64,000 nucleotides of DNA from Salinicola avicenniae (GTDB taxonomy: Bacteria > Pseudomonadota > Gammaproteobacteria > Pseudomonadales > Halomonadaceae), in the NCBI RefSeq assembly GCF_023736115.1, contig NZ_JAKQZC010000001.1:248001-312000 (forward strand). The letters are read 5' to 3'. Every line of letters starts with the position of its first letter. The stretch's first letter is position 1. The position numbers were made by a program, and so were the translations under genes. Under the pieces are notes generated by a model. That model saw only the letters and a list, made by a program, of their open reading frames with translations, was not told the DNA's origin and did no database searches. This document shows, piece by piece, positions 8,241-16,774 of the stretch.

Positions 8241-10559
8241 ATGGGCCGCTGCCGGCGATTTGCGACTCATGGTGCCTGTCGCCGTCGCCGCCGACAGGCT
8301 ATCGTGCCCCTGCAGCCACGACCTGGAGACACCGAGATTTCCGATTCGCTCTCCCACTCCCTGCGCCGACTCTGGACGCTCGACAAGTTCGCCTACAGTT
8401 TTCGCGTCTTCCTCGCGTTCAGCGGTGCCATTGCCCTGAGCTGGTCGCTGGACCAGATCGCGCTGGCGATCCCCCTTTTCCTCGGCATCATTGCCAGCGC
8501 GCTCTCGGAAACCGATGACAACTGGGAGGGGCGAGTTCGCGCTCTGCTGGTCACGCTGCTCTGCTTTCTTGTCGCCTCCGCCTCGGTGGAGCTGCTCTTC
8601 CCCTGGCCCTGGCTGTTTGCACCCGGCCTGGCGATCTCCGCCTTCCTCTTCATCATGCTCGGGGCGGTCGAGCAGCGTTATGCCACCATCGCCTCGGCGA
8701 CTCTGATTCTCTCTGTCTACTCGATGATCAATATCGAGCAGCACGGCGGTACCACCGGCGACAGCTTCTGGCGCCAGCCCCTGCTGCTGGTGGGGGGGGC
8801 CGCCTGGTACGGGCTGATCTCGGTGATCTGGTGTGCGCTCTTTTCGCGCCAGCCGGTCAAGCAGAGCATGGCGCAGCTCTATCGCGAGCTGGGCGAGTAT
8901 CTGATCATCAAGGCGACGCTGTTCGAGCCGCTGCGCGGTGTCGACGTCGAGGCGCGCCGGGTGGCGCTGGCGCGCCAGAACGGGCGCGTGGTGACCGCAC
9001 TCAACCAGGCCAAGGAGATGATCTTTCGGCGCCTGGAAGGCCAGCGCGGCAACCGCAAGCTCAATCGCTACCTGCGGCTCTACTTCATTGCCCAGGATAT
9101 CCACGAGCGGGTCAGTGCCTCCCACTATCCCTACTCCGCACTGACCGAGACCTTTTTCCACCATGACGTGCTGTTTCGCTGCCAGCGACTGCTCGATCAG
9201 CAGGGTAGCGCCTGCAAGCGTCTCGGCAAGGCACTGCTGCTGCGCCAGCCGTTCGATCACAGCCTGAGCGAGCAAGCGCTGGAGGATCTGCGCGCCTCGA
9301 TCGTCTACCTGCGAGCGCAGCGCAATCCGGCGTGGACGCCCCTGCTACGCTCGCTGCAGGCGCTCGCGCGCAATCTGGCGACGCTCGAGAACCAGCTCTC
9401 CAGCGCCCACAATCCCGACGCGGTGGCCGACGAGAAGGACGCCAGCCTGTTCAACCGCTCGCCGCGCAGTTTCAAGGATGCCTGTGAGCGCGTTCGGCTC
9501 AACCTGACCCCCGGCTCGCCGACCTTTCGTCACGCCCTGCGCCTGCCGCTCGCGCTGCTGGTAGGCTACGGCGTGCTGCACCTGGTGCATCCGACCCAGG
9601 GCTACTGGATCTTGCTGACCACGCTATTTGTCTGTCGGCCCAACTTCGGGGCGACGCGGCGCTTTCTGCGCCAGCGCATTATCGGCACGGTCGCGGGGCT
9701 GGTCGTTGGCTGGGCGCTGATCAGCCTCTTCGTCGACCCGCTGCTGCAGTCGTTGATCTCGGTGGTTGCCGGGGTGGTCTTCTTTGCCAACCGCGAGAAG
9801 CGCTACGTCATCGCGACTGCCGCGATCACCACGCTGGTGCTGACCAGCTTCAATCAGATCGGCGACGGCTTCGATCTGATCCTGCCGCGGCTGATCGATA
9901 CCCTGATCGGGGCCGTGATCTCGGGGCTGGCCGTCTTCTTTATCCTGCCCGACTGGCAGGGGCGGCGGCTCAACAAGGTGGCTGCCACGGCGCTCGTCAA
10001 CAGCACGCACTACCTGCGCGAGATCATTCACCAGTACGAGGCTGGCAAGCAGGACGATCTGGCCTACCGGCTGGCGCGTCGCAATGCCCACAATGCCGAT
10101 GCCGCGCTCTCGACCGTCCTCTCGAACATGCTTCAGGAGCCCGGCCACTACCGCAAGAAAGACGCCGACGACGGTTTTCGCTTCCTGGTCGTGTCGCACA
10201 CGCTGCTGGGCTATCTCTCGGCACTGGGTGCCCACCGTGGCACGCTGACGCCGAGCGAGGCGGACGCCGAGATCTATGCCGCGGCGCGGCGCGTGGCCGA
10301 CGGTTTCGAGTCGATTGCCAACGCGCTGCAGACTCGCCAGCCGGTCCCGGCGCTGGAGAGCGAGCAGAGTGCCTTGATGGCGATTTTCGAGCAGGAGCCT
10401 GCCAGTGCCCAGGACGACGGCGACGACGAGCGCCGCGTCATCCAGAACCAGCTGTTACACATCAGCCGCCAGCTCGTTCCCATGCGCGAGGCGGCCGAGC
10501 GGTTGGTGAAGACGACGGCTGCCTCGGCAACGGCTGCAGAGCAGGTCGTGTCGAAGTGA
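8241..10559 (+). CDS. yccS: YccS-type FUSC family inner membrane protein
   Basis: The protein aligns along its length with E. coli YccS: ALSETDDNWEGRVRALLVT, SASVELLFPWPWLFAPGL, the middle YFIAQDIHERVSASHYPY and RFQRLL-like segment, then a second membrane domain GYWILLTTLFVCRPNFGATR, and DTLIGAVISGLAVF. It has the FUSC arrangement of N-terminal and C-terminal six-helix membrane blocks around a cytoplasmic region. The family includes aromatic-acid exporters such as AaeB; the YccS substrate is unknown. The start is uncertain. ATG 8241 gives a 772-residue protein but an Arg-rich leader unlike YccS and no ribosome site. GTG 8304 is possible, and ATT 8337 has GGAG 8 nt upstream and matches the family N-terminus best. 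Confidence 0.92.
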   Translation: MGRCRRFATHGACRRRRRQAIVPLQPRPGDTEISDSLSHSLRRLWTLDKFAYSFRVFLAFSGAIALSWSLDQIALAIPLFLGIIASALSETDDNWEGRVRALLVTLLCFLVASASVELLFPWPWLFAPGLAISAFLFIMLGAVEQRYATIASATLILSVYSMINIEQHGGTTGDSFWRQPLLLVGGAAWYGLISVIWCALFSRQPVKQSMAQLYRELGEYLIIKATLFEPLRGVDVEARRVALARQNGRVVTALNQAKEMIFRRLEGQRGNRKLNRYLRLYFIAQDIHERVSASHYPYSALTETFFHHDVLFRCQRLLDQQGSACKRLGKALLLRQPFDHSLSEQALEDLRASIVYLRAQRNPAWTPLLRSLQALARNLATLENQLSSAHNPDAVADEKDASLFNRSPRSFKDACERVRLNLTPGSPTFRHALRLPLALLVGYGVLHLVHPTQGYWILLTTLFVCRPNFGATRRFLRQRIIGTVAGLVVGWALISLFVDPLLQSLISVVAGVVFFANREKRYVIATAAITTLVLTSFNQIGDGFDLILPRLIDTLIGAVISGLAVFFILPDWQGRRLNKVAATALVNSTHYLREIIHQYEAGKQDDLAYRLARRNAHNADAALSTVLSNMLQEPGHYRKKDADDGFRFLVVSHTLLGYLSALGAHRGTLTPSEADAEIYAAARRVADGFESIANALQTRQPVPALESEQSALMAIFEQEPASAQDDGDDERRVIQNQLLHISRQLVPMREAAERLVKTTAASATAAEQVVSK

Positions 10560-10679
10560 TAAGTGTAAGATACACAAAGACACTCAATTAACTGTCAGTA
10601 AATATAGTGTTACTGGAGATGTCGCGTAATTGTGTTTTTATCTCTCTAGGATAAAACTTTTTTCAATGCGCTTTTCTCC
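10560..10679 (+). promoter_or_regulatory. AT-rich leader of the T6SS effector operon
   Basis: This gap is visibly AT-richer than its surroundings. It holds a 6-bp inverted repeat CAGTAA/TTACTG (10596-10601 and 10610-10615). No strong Shine-Dalgarno sits before the ATG at 10680. It is the only obvious place for the promoter of the effector genes. Confidence 0.5.
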
Positions 10680-11585
10680 ATGTCCGAGATACTGGCTACC
10701 GAACACGTCGAGTTTGTCGAGAGCAGGCAGTGTAACTATTTGCTCCTGGACCCGATTCTGCAGGATCCGCAAGGGCTAAACGCGACGCCGGGTGGGCTGA
10801 AGCAGTGGGTCGAGCAAAAGCCGCTGGCCGGCATGCTGGTGACGGACCCCAGTGGCGCCAGAAGCCCCAAGCACGCCTTGCGGGTCATGACGTTCGGGCA
10901 GGATCCGGCGTTGGCTCAGCAGAGTGAAGCCTGGGCCCAAGACCCCAACGTTCGGCATGCTTCCCTGTGCGGTTGGCTTGAAAGCCCGCAGCCGCTCTTC
11001 GCGATTGCGCGACATCTCCAGCGCGCTGTCCTTCAGAAGAATCCCGCCGGCAAGAACGTGATTCTGCGGTTCCATGATCCCCGTGTCATGAATCACCTGC
11101 TGACGATTCTGACGCCGGCCCAGTGGAGTGTGCTCCTGGGGCCGATCAAACAGTGGATCTTCGTGGATCACAACGGGAAGCTGAAGCGACTTCGTCATCC
11201 CGGCGTCTGGCAGCGCCAGCTCGACCTGAGTGCCGCGCAGATGGCTGCCATCGCTCGCATCGAATTGATCAATCGGTGTCTGGAGGCCTGGAAACGCGAG
11301 CAATCCGGCGTCGTGCTGCCGGATGACGCCAACGCGATCCTCGACCGCCATCTCGAGCGCGCCGAGCGATATGGTATCCGGGATCAGGCCAGTCAGATTG
11401 CCTTTGCCCTCCAGGGCGCCTGGACGCGGCCCGACTTTTACCGCCACCCCCTGATACAGAACGCCCTGCGGCAACTGGCTCAGTCGCAACAGCGCTATAT
11501 CACACTGACTGATACTCTGAACGAGGCGGATTGGCAGAGACTTGCCAGCAGCCCGGAGGAAGATCTCGAGGAATCCCTGACATGA
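10680..11585 (+). CDS. DUF4123 domain protein, T6SS effector adaptor/chaperone
   Basis: This 301-residue protein carries the DUF4123 pattern: an N-terminal YLLLDPIL strand, a middle CGWLESPQPLFAIARHLQ, and the signature RFHDPRVMNHLLTILTP followed by LLGPIKQWIF (residues about 122-165). A helical C-terminal part follows. DUF4123 proteins (Tap/TEC) load a cognate effector onto a VgrG spike and are normally encoded next to it. Here the stop overlaps the start of the VasX-like effector (ATGA), fitting that role. No vgrG, hcp or PAAR gene is adjacent, so delivery must use a spike encoded elsewhere. The upstream neighbour yccS is unrelated. Confidence 0.88.
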   Translation: MSEILATEHVEFVESRQCNYLLLDPILQDPQGLNATPGGLKQWVEQKPLAGMLVTDPSGARSPKHALRVMTFGQDPALAQQSEAWAQDPNVRHASLCGWLESPQPLFAIARHLQRAVLQKNPAGKNVILRFHDPRVMNHLLTILTPAQWSVLLGPIKQWIFVDHNGKLKRLRHPGVWQRQLDLSAAQMAAIARIELINRCLEAWKREQSGVVLPDDANAILDRHLERAERYGIRDQASQIAFALQGAWTRPDFYRHPLIQNALRQLAQSQQRYITLTDTLNEADWQRLASSPEEDLEESLT

Positions 11586-14500
11586 GCTCTGCCAACCCCG
11601 CCAACGCGAATACCGCGGCTCGAGAAAGCAACTGCCCGGGCACGGCATCGGGAGATTGTCGCTACTGCCAACGGCCGAAGGGTATCCCGATCCTGCCCGT
11701 TCGCTATAGCGTGTGCCGGATCGACGACAACCCCAACCTGCGGCCCTTGCCCGAGGATCGCGTGTCGGCGTTTACGCAGATTGGGCTCGACAAGCAGAAA
11801 GTCGACGGCGTCGAACAAACGAAGGCGCCGGTCAACCAGTACATCCTGCGCCGACTCAGGCAGGGCTATCTCTACGTTTACGACGAGGGAAATGGTGACT
11901 GGTATGGCTTTGCGGTGGCCTCCACCGGCGAACTGCAGCAGTTTCCGGTCGCGGAACCCCCGGATGAGCCACCCGGGGATTTCGCCTGTGTGCATGAAGG
12001 CCACAGCGACAAGGCATCCTTCTTCACGCTGACCAACGCCGAGTCGGTGACCCGCGTCTTCCTCGCCTATACCGAACACGCCTGGCCCCGGGCGCATTTG
12101 CGGGAAAAAGGCAACGACGCTGCCTGGCGAGAGCAGCACATGCAGTGCCTGGATGCCGCTGCCTGGGTGGCGTCACAGCAAGCCCGCCACGCCTTTCCCA
12201 AGGAGGCGATAGAGCAATACCTGCCCGAGCTCGGTGAGTCTGAAGCCGTCTATCAAGCGAGTTGCCACTACAGCGGCGTCGGCTCGAGACGTGTCGCGCA
12301 GTGCGACGGGGCGCCGGGGCTGGTCAGATGCATGGTCGATAGCGCCGGCAGCCTGCCCGACAGCGTGCCGCTGATGTTCGCTATGAATGACGAGGTCGGC
12401 ATCATCGAAGAGCTGAATGCCTACCGCCATGAGCCCGCGCAGCGGATGCAGGATTTTCTCGAACAGGGTGACAACGCGCGCAAGGTGCTCTGGCTCTCGG
12501 CGCGGGAGCGCCTGAAAAACGGCTTCGACGCCAGCGAGGCGGAGAAAAGACGGCAAATTGAAGAGAGCACGGCGCCTCGGATCGAACGCGAGAACGATGA
12601 AGCCCGCAGAATTACCGAAACACGCCATCGCAATTTTCAGAGAGCCATCGATAACGCCGAATCGGACGAAGAGCGTGCTCGCCTGCGCGAAGAGCGAGAT
12701 CAGTACGATGCGCTTTATGCCGATGGCTACACTCACCTCAAGGGCGGTGAGTGGGAGCGACAGGATCAGCTGGCCACGCTCGACCGACATTCGGACAAGC
12801 TGGAAGAGGAGTTCGAGGAGCTTTATCGGGATGAAGCCGACGGCTTCGAAAGCGATTATATCGACCTGCGAGATAGCTGCTCGAAGCAGACCAAGCGGTT
12901 CGATGCGGACTACGCCCGCTGGGTGGATCAGCATCTCGAAAGATGTGTGTCCCGCTACAGCGATAGCGACCTGCACCACGGTATCGGCGTCTCGTCGATC
13001 ATCGCCGATACGCTGCAGGGTGGCATTCTGGGCGAGGACAGCCTCGCGCTATGGCGCAAGCTGGTCGAGCTCGACGACAAGCATGCGCTATTGATCCGGG
13101 CGTTCGCCGCCAATCTGGCGTCTCTCGGCGAGCAACTGCTGGAAGCGATCCGCAAGGTCGACACCGAGCAGGATGCGCTCGACCGCATGACGCTCGGCAA
13201 CTGGTTCAACCTCTACAACCTGGCTCGCACCTCGAGCGTCAATTTCCGCGATCTCGACACCACGCGCCGCACCATGGCCAAGGCGTGGCGGAATCTGCAG
13301 AACGTGGTCAGTGACGTGAGTGTCGCCTTGGGAATGCGGGATCAGGCGCTCAGCCGAGGGTCGGCACAGGCCAACACCGTGCCGATGATTCGCCTGGGTC
13401 GCTTGCTGCAGATCGGCGCCATGGGAGACCCGGACGCGCCGGATTGGCAAAGCCGCGCTTCCTATCTGGTCGAGCTGGATATCGAGGTGGGTGAATATCG
13501 CGATATGGTGCGCTACGTCGCCGAAAACAGCGGCGAGCCGAAACTCACGAAGAACGATGCTTACCAGTTCGTCGATCCGGAGATCGACACGCCGAATCGC
13601 AGCGGCAACTTCGCCTCGGTCGACGGAGAGGACTCCGCCCGCGTCCGGATTCTCTGGCAGGTCCGGGAAACGGAGCTCGACCGTCTCGCCGGCTATCTGG
13701 ATTGCGAGCGCGTCAGGAATGGTGGCAGCTTCCTGCATGTGCGGGTCGAGGATGGCATGGCCCGTGAGCTGGCTCGTCAGAAGGTCAGCGCGCTGAAAAG
13801 CGCCAGTCCGGCGCTCACTGGCGTGGCGAGGCTCTTCCTGGTCATGGGCGTGATCGAGGCGCTGCGCTCGGCCAATGCCAACGACTGGCAACCGGAGAGC
13901 TGGTGGAAACTGCTGTCACCGACGTTGGCCATCGCCAGTCTCGGTGCCGGCATGGCCTCGGGGCGCTACGAGCGCCGGGCGGCCAGGCAGGGCATCGCCG
14001 CTGCCAATCAATCCCTGGAGACCGCCAGCCGACTGGCGCGCTTCGGCCAGATCGCCGGCGCCGTCGGTAACGTGATCGGCATTATCGACGCCTTCAGTAT
14101 GCTGGCAGATGCGGAGAAGGCCGAACGGCAAGGGGAGCTCTCGCAGTTCACGGACAATATGTACCTGCTGGTGGGCGTCAACGTCGCCGGCGCGGTCGTC
14201 GGGCTCATCTTCTCGAGTGCGCTGGTCGTGCCGCTGCTGATCACCCTGTTCGCGATCTGGATTGCCGGTCAGATCATTCACTACGTGCCGCTGGGGATTC
14301 GCGTCTGGGTGCGACGCAGCATCTTCGGCGTTCCGGGTCGCCAGGAAGCCCCCTTCGCCTCGCTGGAAGAAGAGCAGGAATCGCTGGAGATGGTGATTCG
14401 TGGGATTTCCGTGGATATCGACGTGATTCAGCGGTGGCGGCGTATCGAAGATGCGGGGCCCATTGCGGCGTTCGAGCAAGCCGATCATCAGGGGGAAGAG

Positions 14501-14842
14501 CCTTATTATGTTAATATGAAAATCAACCTCCCTAAGCGTATTGAATCCGATATAGATGTTGAATTTGTTCAAATTTCTAACTCGGCACCTATAGCGATAG
14601 GCCAGTTCTCTATCCTCGATTCTGAAGATGAACCCCGGTTGGCTGAAGAAACGTCTTCTGATCGACTTAAGCGTGGGGATGAAAAAAACTTACGTCCTAG
14701 TCTAACTATCGAGGATAATGGCATCCTTGTGGCTTGGAATGCAGATCTAAAGGGTTTTCCGGAAAAAGTTCGGCTTGCTTTGGTTTATCGTTCTAACAGT
14801 AATTTCTCAGGAGCAAGAGATGTTTTTGAAATCAATCTATAA
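11582..14842 (+). CDS. VasX/MIX-type T6SS effector with C-terminal membrane module
   Basis: This 1086-residue protein has a VasX-type N-terminal domain: CRYCQRPKGIPILPVRY (residues 26-42), then the MIX-like motif LRQGYLYVYDE (92-102, pattern hRxGxxY). A long charged, coiled-coil-like helical stretch follows (about 320-425). Near the C-terminus are hydrophobic segments around 746-762, 780-792, 826-842 and 861-905, a pattern like VasX and other pore-forming or membrane-disrupting effectors. A final tail of roughly 110 residues (from about 976) is encoded by AT-richer DNA. The start at 11582 overlaps the DUF4123 stop; the longer frame upstream is rejected for that reason. A Sel1 gene overlaps its end. 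The toxic activity is inferred from architecture. Confidence 0.85.
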   Translation: MSSANPANANTAARESNCPGTASGDCRYCQRPKGIPILPVRYSVCRIDDNPNLRPLPEDRVSAFTQIGLDKQKVDGVEQTKAPVNQYILRRLRQGYLYVYDEGNGDWYGFAVASTGELQQFPVAEPPDEPPGDFACVHEGHSDKASFFTLTNAESVTRVFLAYTEHAWPRAHLREKGNDAAWREQHMQCLDAAAWVASQQARHAFPKEAIEQYLPELGESEAVYQASCHYSGVGSRRVAQCDGAPGLVRCMVDSAGSLPDSVPLMFAMNDEVGIIEELNAYRHEPAQRMQDFLEQGDNARKVLWLSARERLKNGFDASEAEKRRQIEESTAPRIERENDEARRITETRHRNFQRAIDNAESDEERARLREERDQYDALYADGYTHLKGGEWERQDQLATLDRHSDKLEEEFEELYRDEADGFESDYIDLRDSCSKQTKRFDADYARWVDQHLERCVSRYSDSDLHHGIGVSSIIADTLQGGILGEDSLALWRKLVELDDKHALLIRAFAANLASLGEQLLEAIRKVDTEQDALDRMTLGNWFNLYNLARTSSVNFRDLDTTRRTMAKAWRNLQNVVSDVSVALGMRDQALSRGSAQANTVPMIRLGRLLQIGAMGDPDAPDWQSRASYLVELDIEVGEYRDMVRYVAENSGEPKLTKNDAYQFVDPEIDTPNRSGNFASVDGEDSARVRILWQVRETELDRLAGYLDCERVRNGGSFLHVRVEDGMARELARQKVSALKSASPALTGVARLFLVMGVIEALRSANANDWQPESWWKLLSPTLAIASLGAGMASGRYERRAARQGIAAANQSLETASRLARFGQIAGAVGNVIGIIDAFSMLADAEKAERQGELSQFTDNMYLLVGVNVAGAVVGLIFSSALVVPLLITLFAIWIAGQIIHYVPLGIRVWVRRSIFGVPGRQEAPFASLEEEQESLEMVIRGISVDIDVIQRWRRIEDAGPIAAFEQADHQGEEPYYVNMKINLPKRIESDIDVEFVQISNSAPIAIGQFSILDSEDEPRLAEETSSDRLKRGDEKNLRPSLTIEDNGILVAWNADLKGFPEKVRLALVYRSNSNFSGARDVFEINL
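13917..14506 (+). repeat. membrane-module repeat, copy 1
   Basis: This segment of the effector gene is repeated almost exactly at 15819-16405, with offset 1902 bp that becomes 1899 bp after one 3-bp deletion in copy 2. The two proteins differ at only about ten positions over roughly 195 residues. Confidence 0.95.
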
Positions 14843-15686
14843 AAACCTGTCTTTCCCCTTGTTTTTTTTGGTCCTTTTAGTACTTCCTTTTTGTGCAAAA
14901 GCTTCGGTGTCTGACCTAGAAAACCGCTTTGAGGAATATGGTCAACAAGGGTTAGTAGGAAAAGCAGAACATCAAGATGCCTATTCGCAATATATACTGG
15001 GGCATGCTTATCTGAATGGCTATGGTGATCTAGAGGTTGATTATCCCAAAGCATATCAATGGTTTGAAAGCGCAGCTGAAAATGGCAGCGACGAAGCCTA
15101 CTACTATATGGGTTTAATGCTCGCCTATGGCCGCGGAGTTGATAGAGATGTCGAGCAAGGCATGCTCTATATAGAAAAATCTGCGGAGAGTGGAGTGTTG
15201 GAGGCTCAGAAAGATATAGCCGAAGCATATATGGTAGGGATAAATGGCGACGTTAGCGTAGTGAACGAAAGTAAGGCCGCATATTGGAGCGGGGTCTTGG
15301 CGGATAATGGCGATCCTTTAGCAATGCAGAGAATGAGCATCTTTTATAAGTTTGGGCGAGGTGTTGAAAAAAATGAAAATGAAGCTTTTAAATGGATCAG
15401 CCGGGCAGTTGATAAAGACTACATTCTAGCTTTTGATCAAGCAGGCGACTTTTACGCCCAAGGCATTGGCACTGAACAGGATCTGGTTCGCGCCTACATG
15501 ATGTATGACCTCGGCGGCACGGCATCATCCGGTAAAAAGGCGGAGCTGGCGGAGCAGATGACTCAGGCGCAGATCGACGAAGCGGTTTCACTGTCGCGCC
15601 AATGGCAGGAAGAGCACAACAGCTATCGCCCCAGCTATCACGGCCTGGAAGCTCAGGGTAGCGACGGTCACTACGAGTATCACTGA
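14820..15686 (+). CDS. Sel1-repeat exported protein, candidate immunity protein 1
   Basis: This 288-residue protein begins with a typical signal peptide (MFLKSIYKNLSFPLFFLVLLVLPF split over the first 24 residues, likely cut after CAKA). Several Sel1/TPR-like repeats follow, such as AYQWFESAAENGSDEAYYYM, GRGVDRDVEQGMLYIEKSA and GRGVEKNENEAFKWISRAV. ATG 14820 has AGGAG six nt upstream and sits 23 bp inside the effector gene, so it is probably coupled to it. Sel1 proteins next to T6SS effectors are frequently immunity proteins; a periplasmic address suits a toxin that arrives in the periplasm or inserts in the inner membrane. The last 81 residues are almost identical to the second Sel1 protein; the part before is different and AT-rich. 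Confidence 0.82.
   Translation: MFLKSIYKNLSFPLFFLVLLVLPFCAKASVSDLENRFEEYGQQGLVGKAEHQDAYSQYILGHAYLNGYGDLEVDYPKAYQWFESAAENGSDEAYYYMGLMLAYGRGVDRDVEQGMLYIEKSAESGVLEAQKDIAEAYMVGINGDVSVVNESKAAYWSGVLADNGDPLAMQRMSIFYKFGRGVEKNENEAFKWISRAVDKDYILAFDQAGDFYAQGIGTEQDLVRAYMMYDLGGTASSGKKAELAEQMTQAQIDEAVSLSRQWQEEHNSYRPSYHGLEAQGSDGHYEYH
15441..15686 (+). repeat. Sel1 3'-end repeat, copy 1
   Basis: These 246 bp encode the last 81 residues of candidate immunity protein 1. They recur without indels at 17372-17617 (offset 1931 bp). The proteins differ at one residue (Gly versus Asp). Confidence 0.95.
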
Positions 15687-15726
15687 TCGATTTCTCTCAT
15701 CCGGTAATCCCTCCGATTTCGATTAT

Positions 15727-15747
15727 CACCGGCCTTTAGGGCCGGTG
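15727..15747 (+). terminator. hairpin after the first Sel1 gene
   Basis: CACCGGCC and GGCCGGTG form a perfect 8-bp stem with a 5-nt loop (TTTAG). No T-tract follows, so it is a possible weak terminator or 3' stabiliser. Confidence 0.45.
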
Positions 15748-15811
15748 CGACCATGGCTCGGCAAACGTTTGGTATGCCAGGGCGGTAGCCATTTCTGTCA
15801 GATAACTCTGA

Positions 15812-16765
15812 TTGTGTTCACCGACACTGGCCATCGCCAGTCTCGGTGCCGGCATGGCCTCGGGGCGCTATGAGCGCCGGGCGGCCAGGCAGGGCATCGC
15901 CGCTGCCCATCAATCCCTGGAGACCGCCAGCCGACTGGCGCGCTTCGGCCAGATCGCCGGCGCCGTCGGTAACGTGATCGGCATCATCGACGCCTTCAGT
16001 ATGCTGGCGGATGCGGAGAAGGCCGAGCGGAAAGGGGAGCTCTCACAGTTCACGGACAATATGTATCTGCTGGTTGGCGTCAACGTCGCCGGCGCGGTCG
16101 TCGGGCTCATCTTCTCGAGTGTGGTCATACCACTACTGATCAGCCTGTTCGCGATCTGGATTGCCGGTCAGATCATTCACTACGTGCCGCTGGGGATTCG
16201 CGTCTGGGTGCGACGCAGCATCTTCGGCGTTCCGGGTCGCCAGGAAGCCCCCTTCGCCTCGCTGGAAGAAGAGCAGGAATCGCTGGAGATGGTGATTCGA
16301 GGGATATCGGTGGATATCGACGTGATTCAGCGGTGGCGGCGTATTGAAAATGCCGGGCCGTTTGCGGCATTTGAGCAAGCCGATCATCCGGGGGAGGAGC
16401 CCTATACTGCTAGGATAAAATTGCTTGTGCCAAAGTTGGAAACATCTATTCTAAAGGTCGATTTTTTACAGGTCAGCGATGGCATGACTGAGCTGTTGAA
16501 AAAGGTAAAGATCATCGAGCACCGGCAAGAAGATGGTTCGGTTACACTGCCAGAATCAACTGTGGTAGATGAAATTCGAGAAGGTGAACCTAAAGCACCT
16601 AGTGATGATGGGTTTTTATATCCTGACTATGAATCAGGGCGAGGTGAACTGGCTGTATCCTGTGACCTGTTAGGTTTTCCTGAAACATTAGTGATTCGGA
16701 TGGTGCTAGTTGGCGAGCGCGTAGGTTCTGGGTGTCGAGACGAGTTGAGTGTGTCAGTAGATTAG
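15812..16765 (+). CDS. orphan C-terminal effector module with alternative tail
   Basis: This frame encodes only the membrane module and a tail; the N-terminal 780 residues of the full effector are missing. The first possible start is a TTG at 15812 with no clear ribosome site, and similarity to the full effector starts almost at once (15819), so it looks like a silent or weakly translated 3' copy. The membrane module is nearly identical to that of the intact effector. After EQADHPGEEPY the tail (about 119 residues) diverges, yet keeps a similar plan: an initial beta-like stretch, then LLGFPETLVIRMVL where the intact protein has LKGFPEKVRLALVY. A distinct Sel1 gene follows. Read as a donor cassette or as a pseudogene fragment. 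Confidence 0.75.
   Translation: MCSPTLAIASLGAGMASGRYERRAARQGIAAAHQSLETASRLARFGQIAGAVGNVIGIIDAFSMLADAEKAERKGELSQFTDNMYLLVGVNVAGAVVGLIFSSVVIPLLISLFAIWIAGQIIHYVPLGIRVWVRRSIFGVPGRQEAPFASLEEEQESLEMVIRGISVDIDVIQRWRRIENAGPFAAFEQADHPGEEPYTARIKLLVPKLETSILKVDFLQVSDGMTELLKKVKIIEHRQEDGSVTLPESTVVDEIREGEPKAPSDDGFLYPDYESGRGELAVSCDLLGFPETLVIRMVLVGERVGSGCRDELSVSVD
15819..16405 (+). repeat. membrane-module repeat, copy 2
   Basis: Second copy of 13917-14506. Homology begins at CACCGAC and stops a few bases after the codons for GEEP, where both tails diverge. Confidence 0.95.
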
Positions 16766-16774
16766 GGGTGGTCT

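Noticed and set aside
11531-11581. Upstream start for the effector gene
   Set aside because: It would extend the protein back into the DUF4123 gene; the ATGA overlap at 11582 is the natural coupled start.
15812-16765. Independent small pore-forming toxin gene
   Set aside because: Homology begins almost exactly at the frame start, there is no ribosome site, and a TTG would be needed; an orphan 3' module explains it better.
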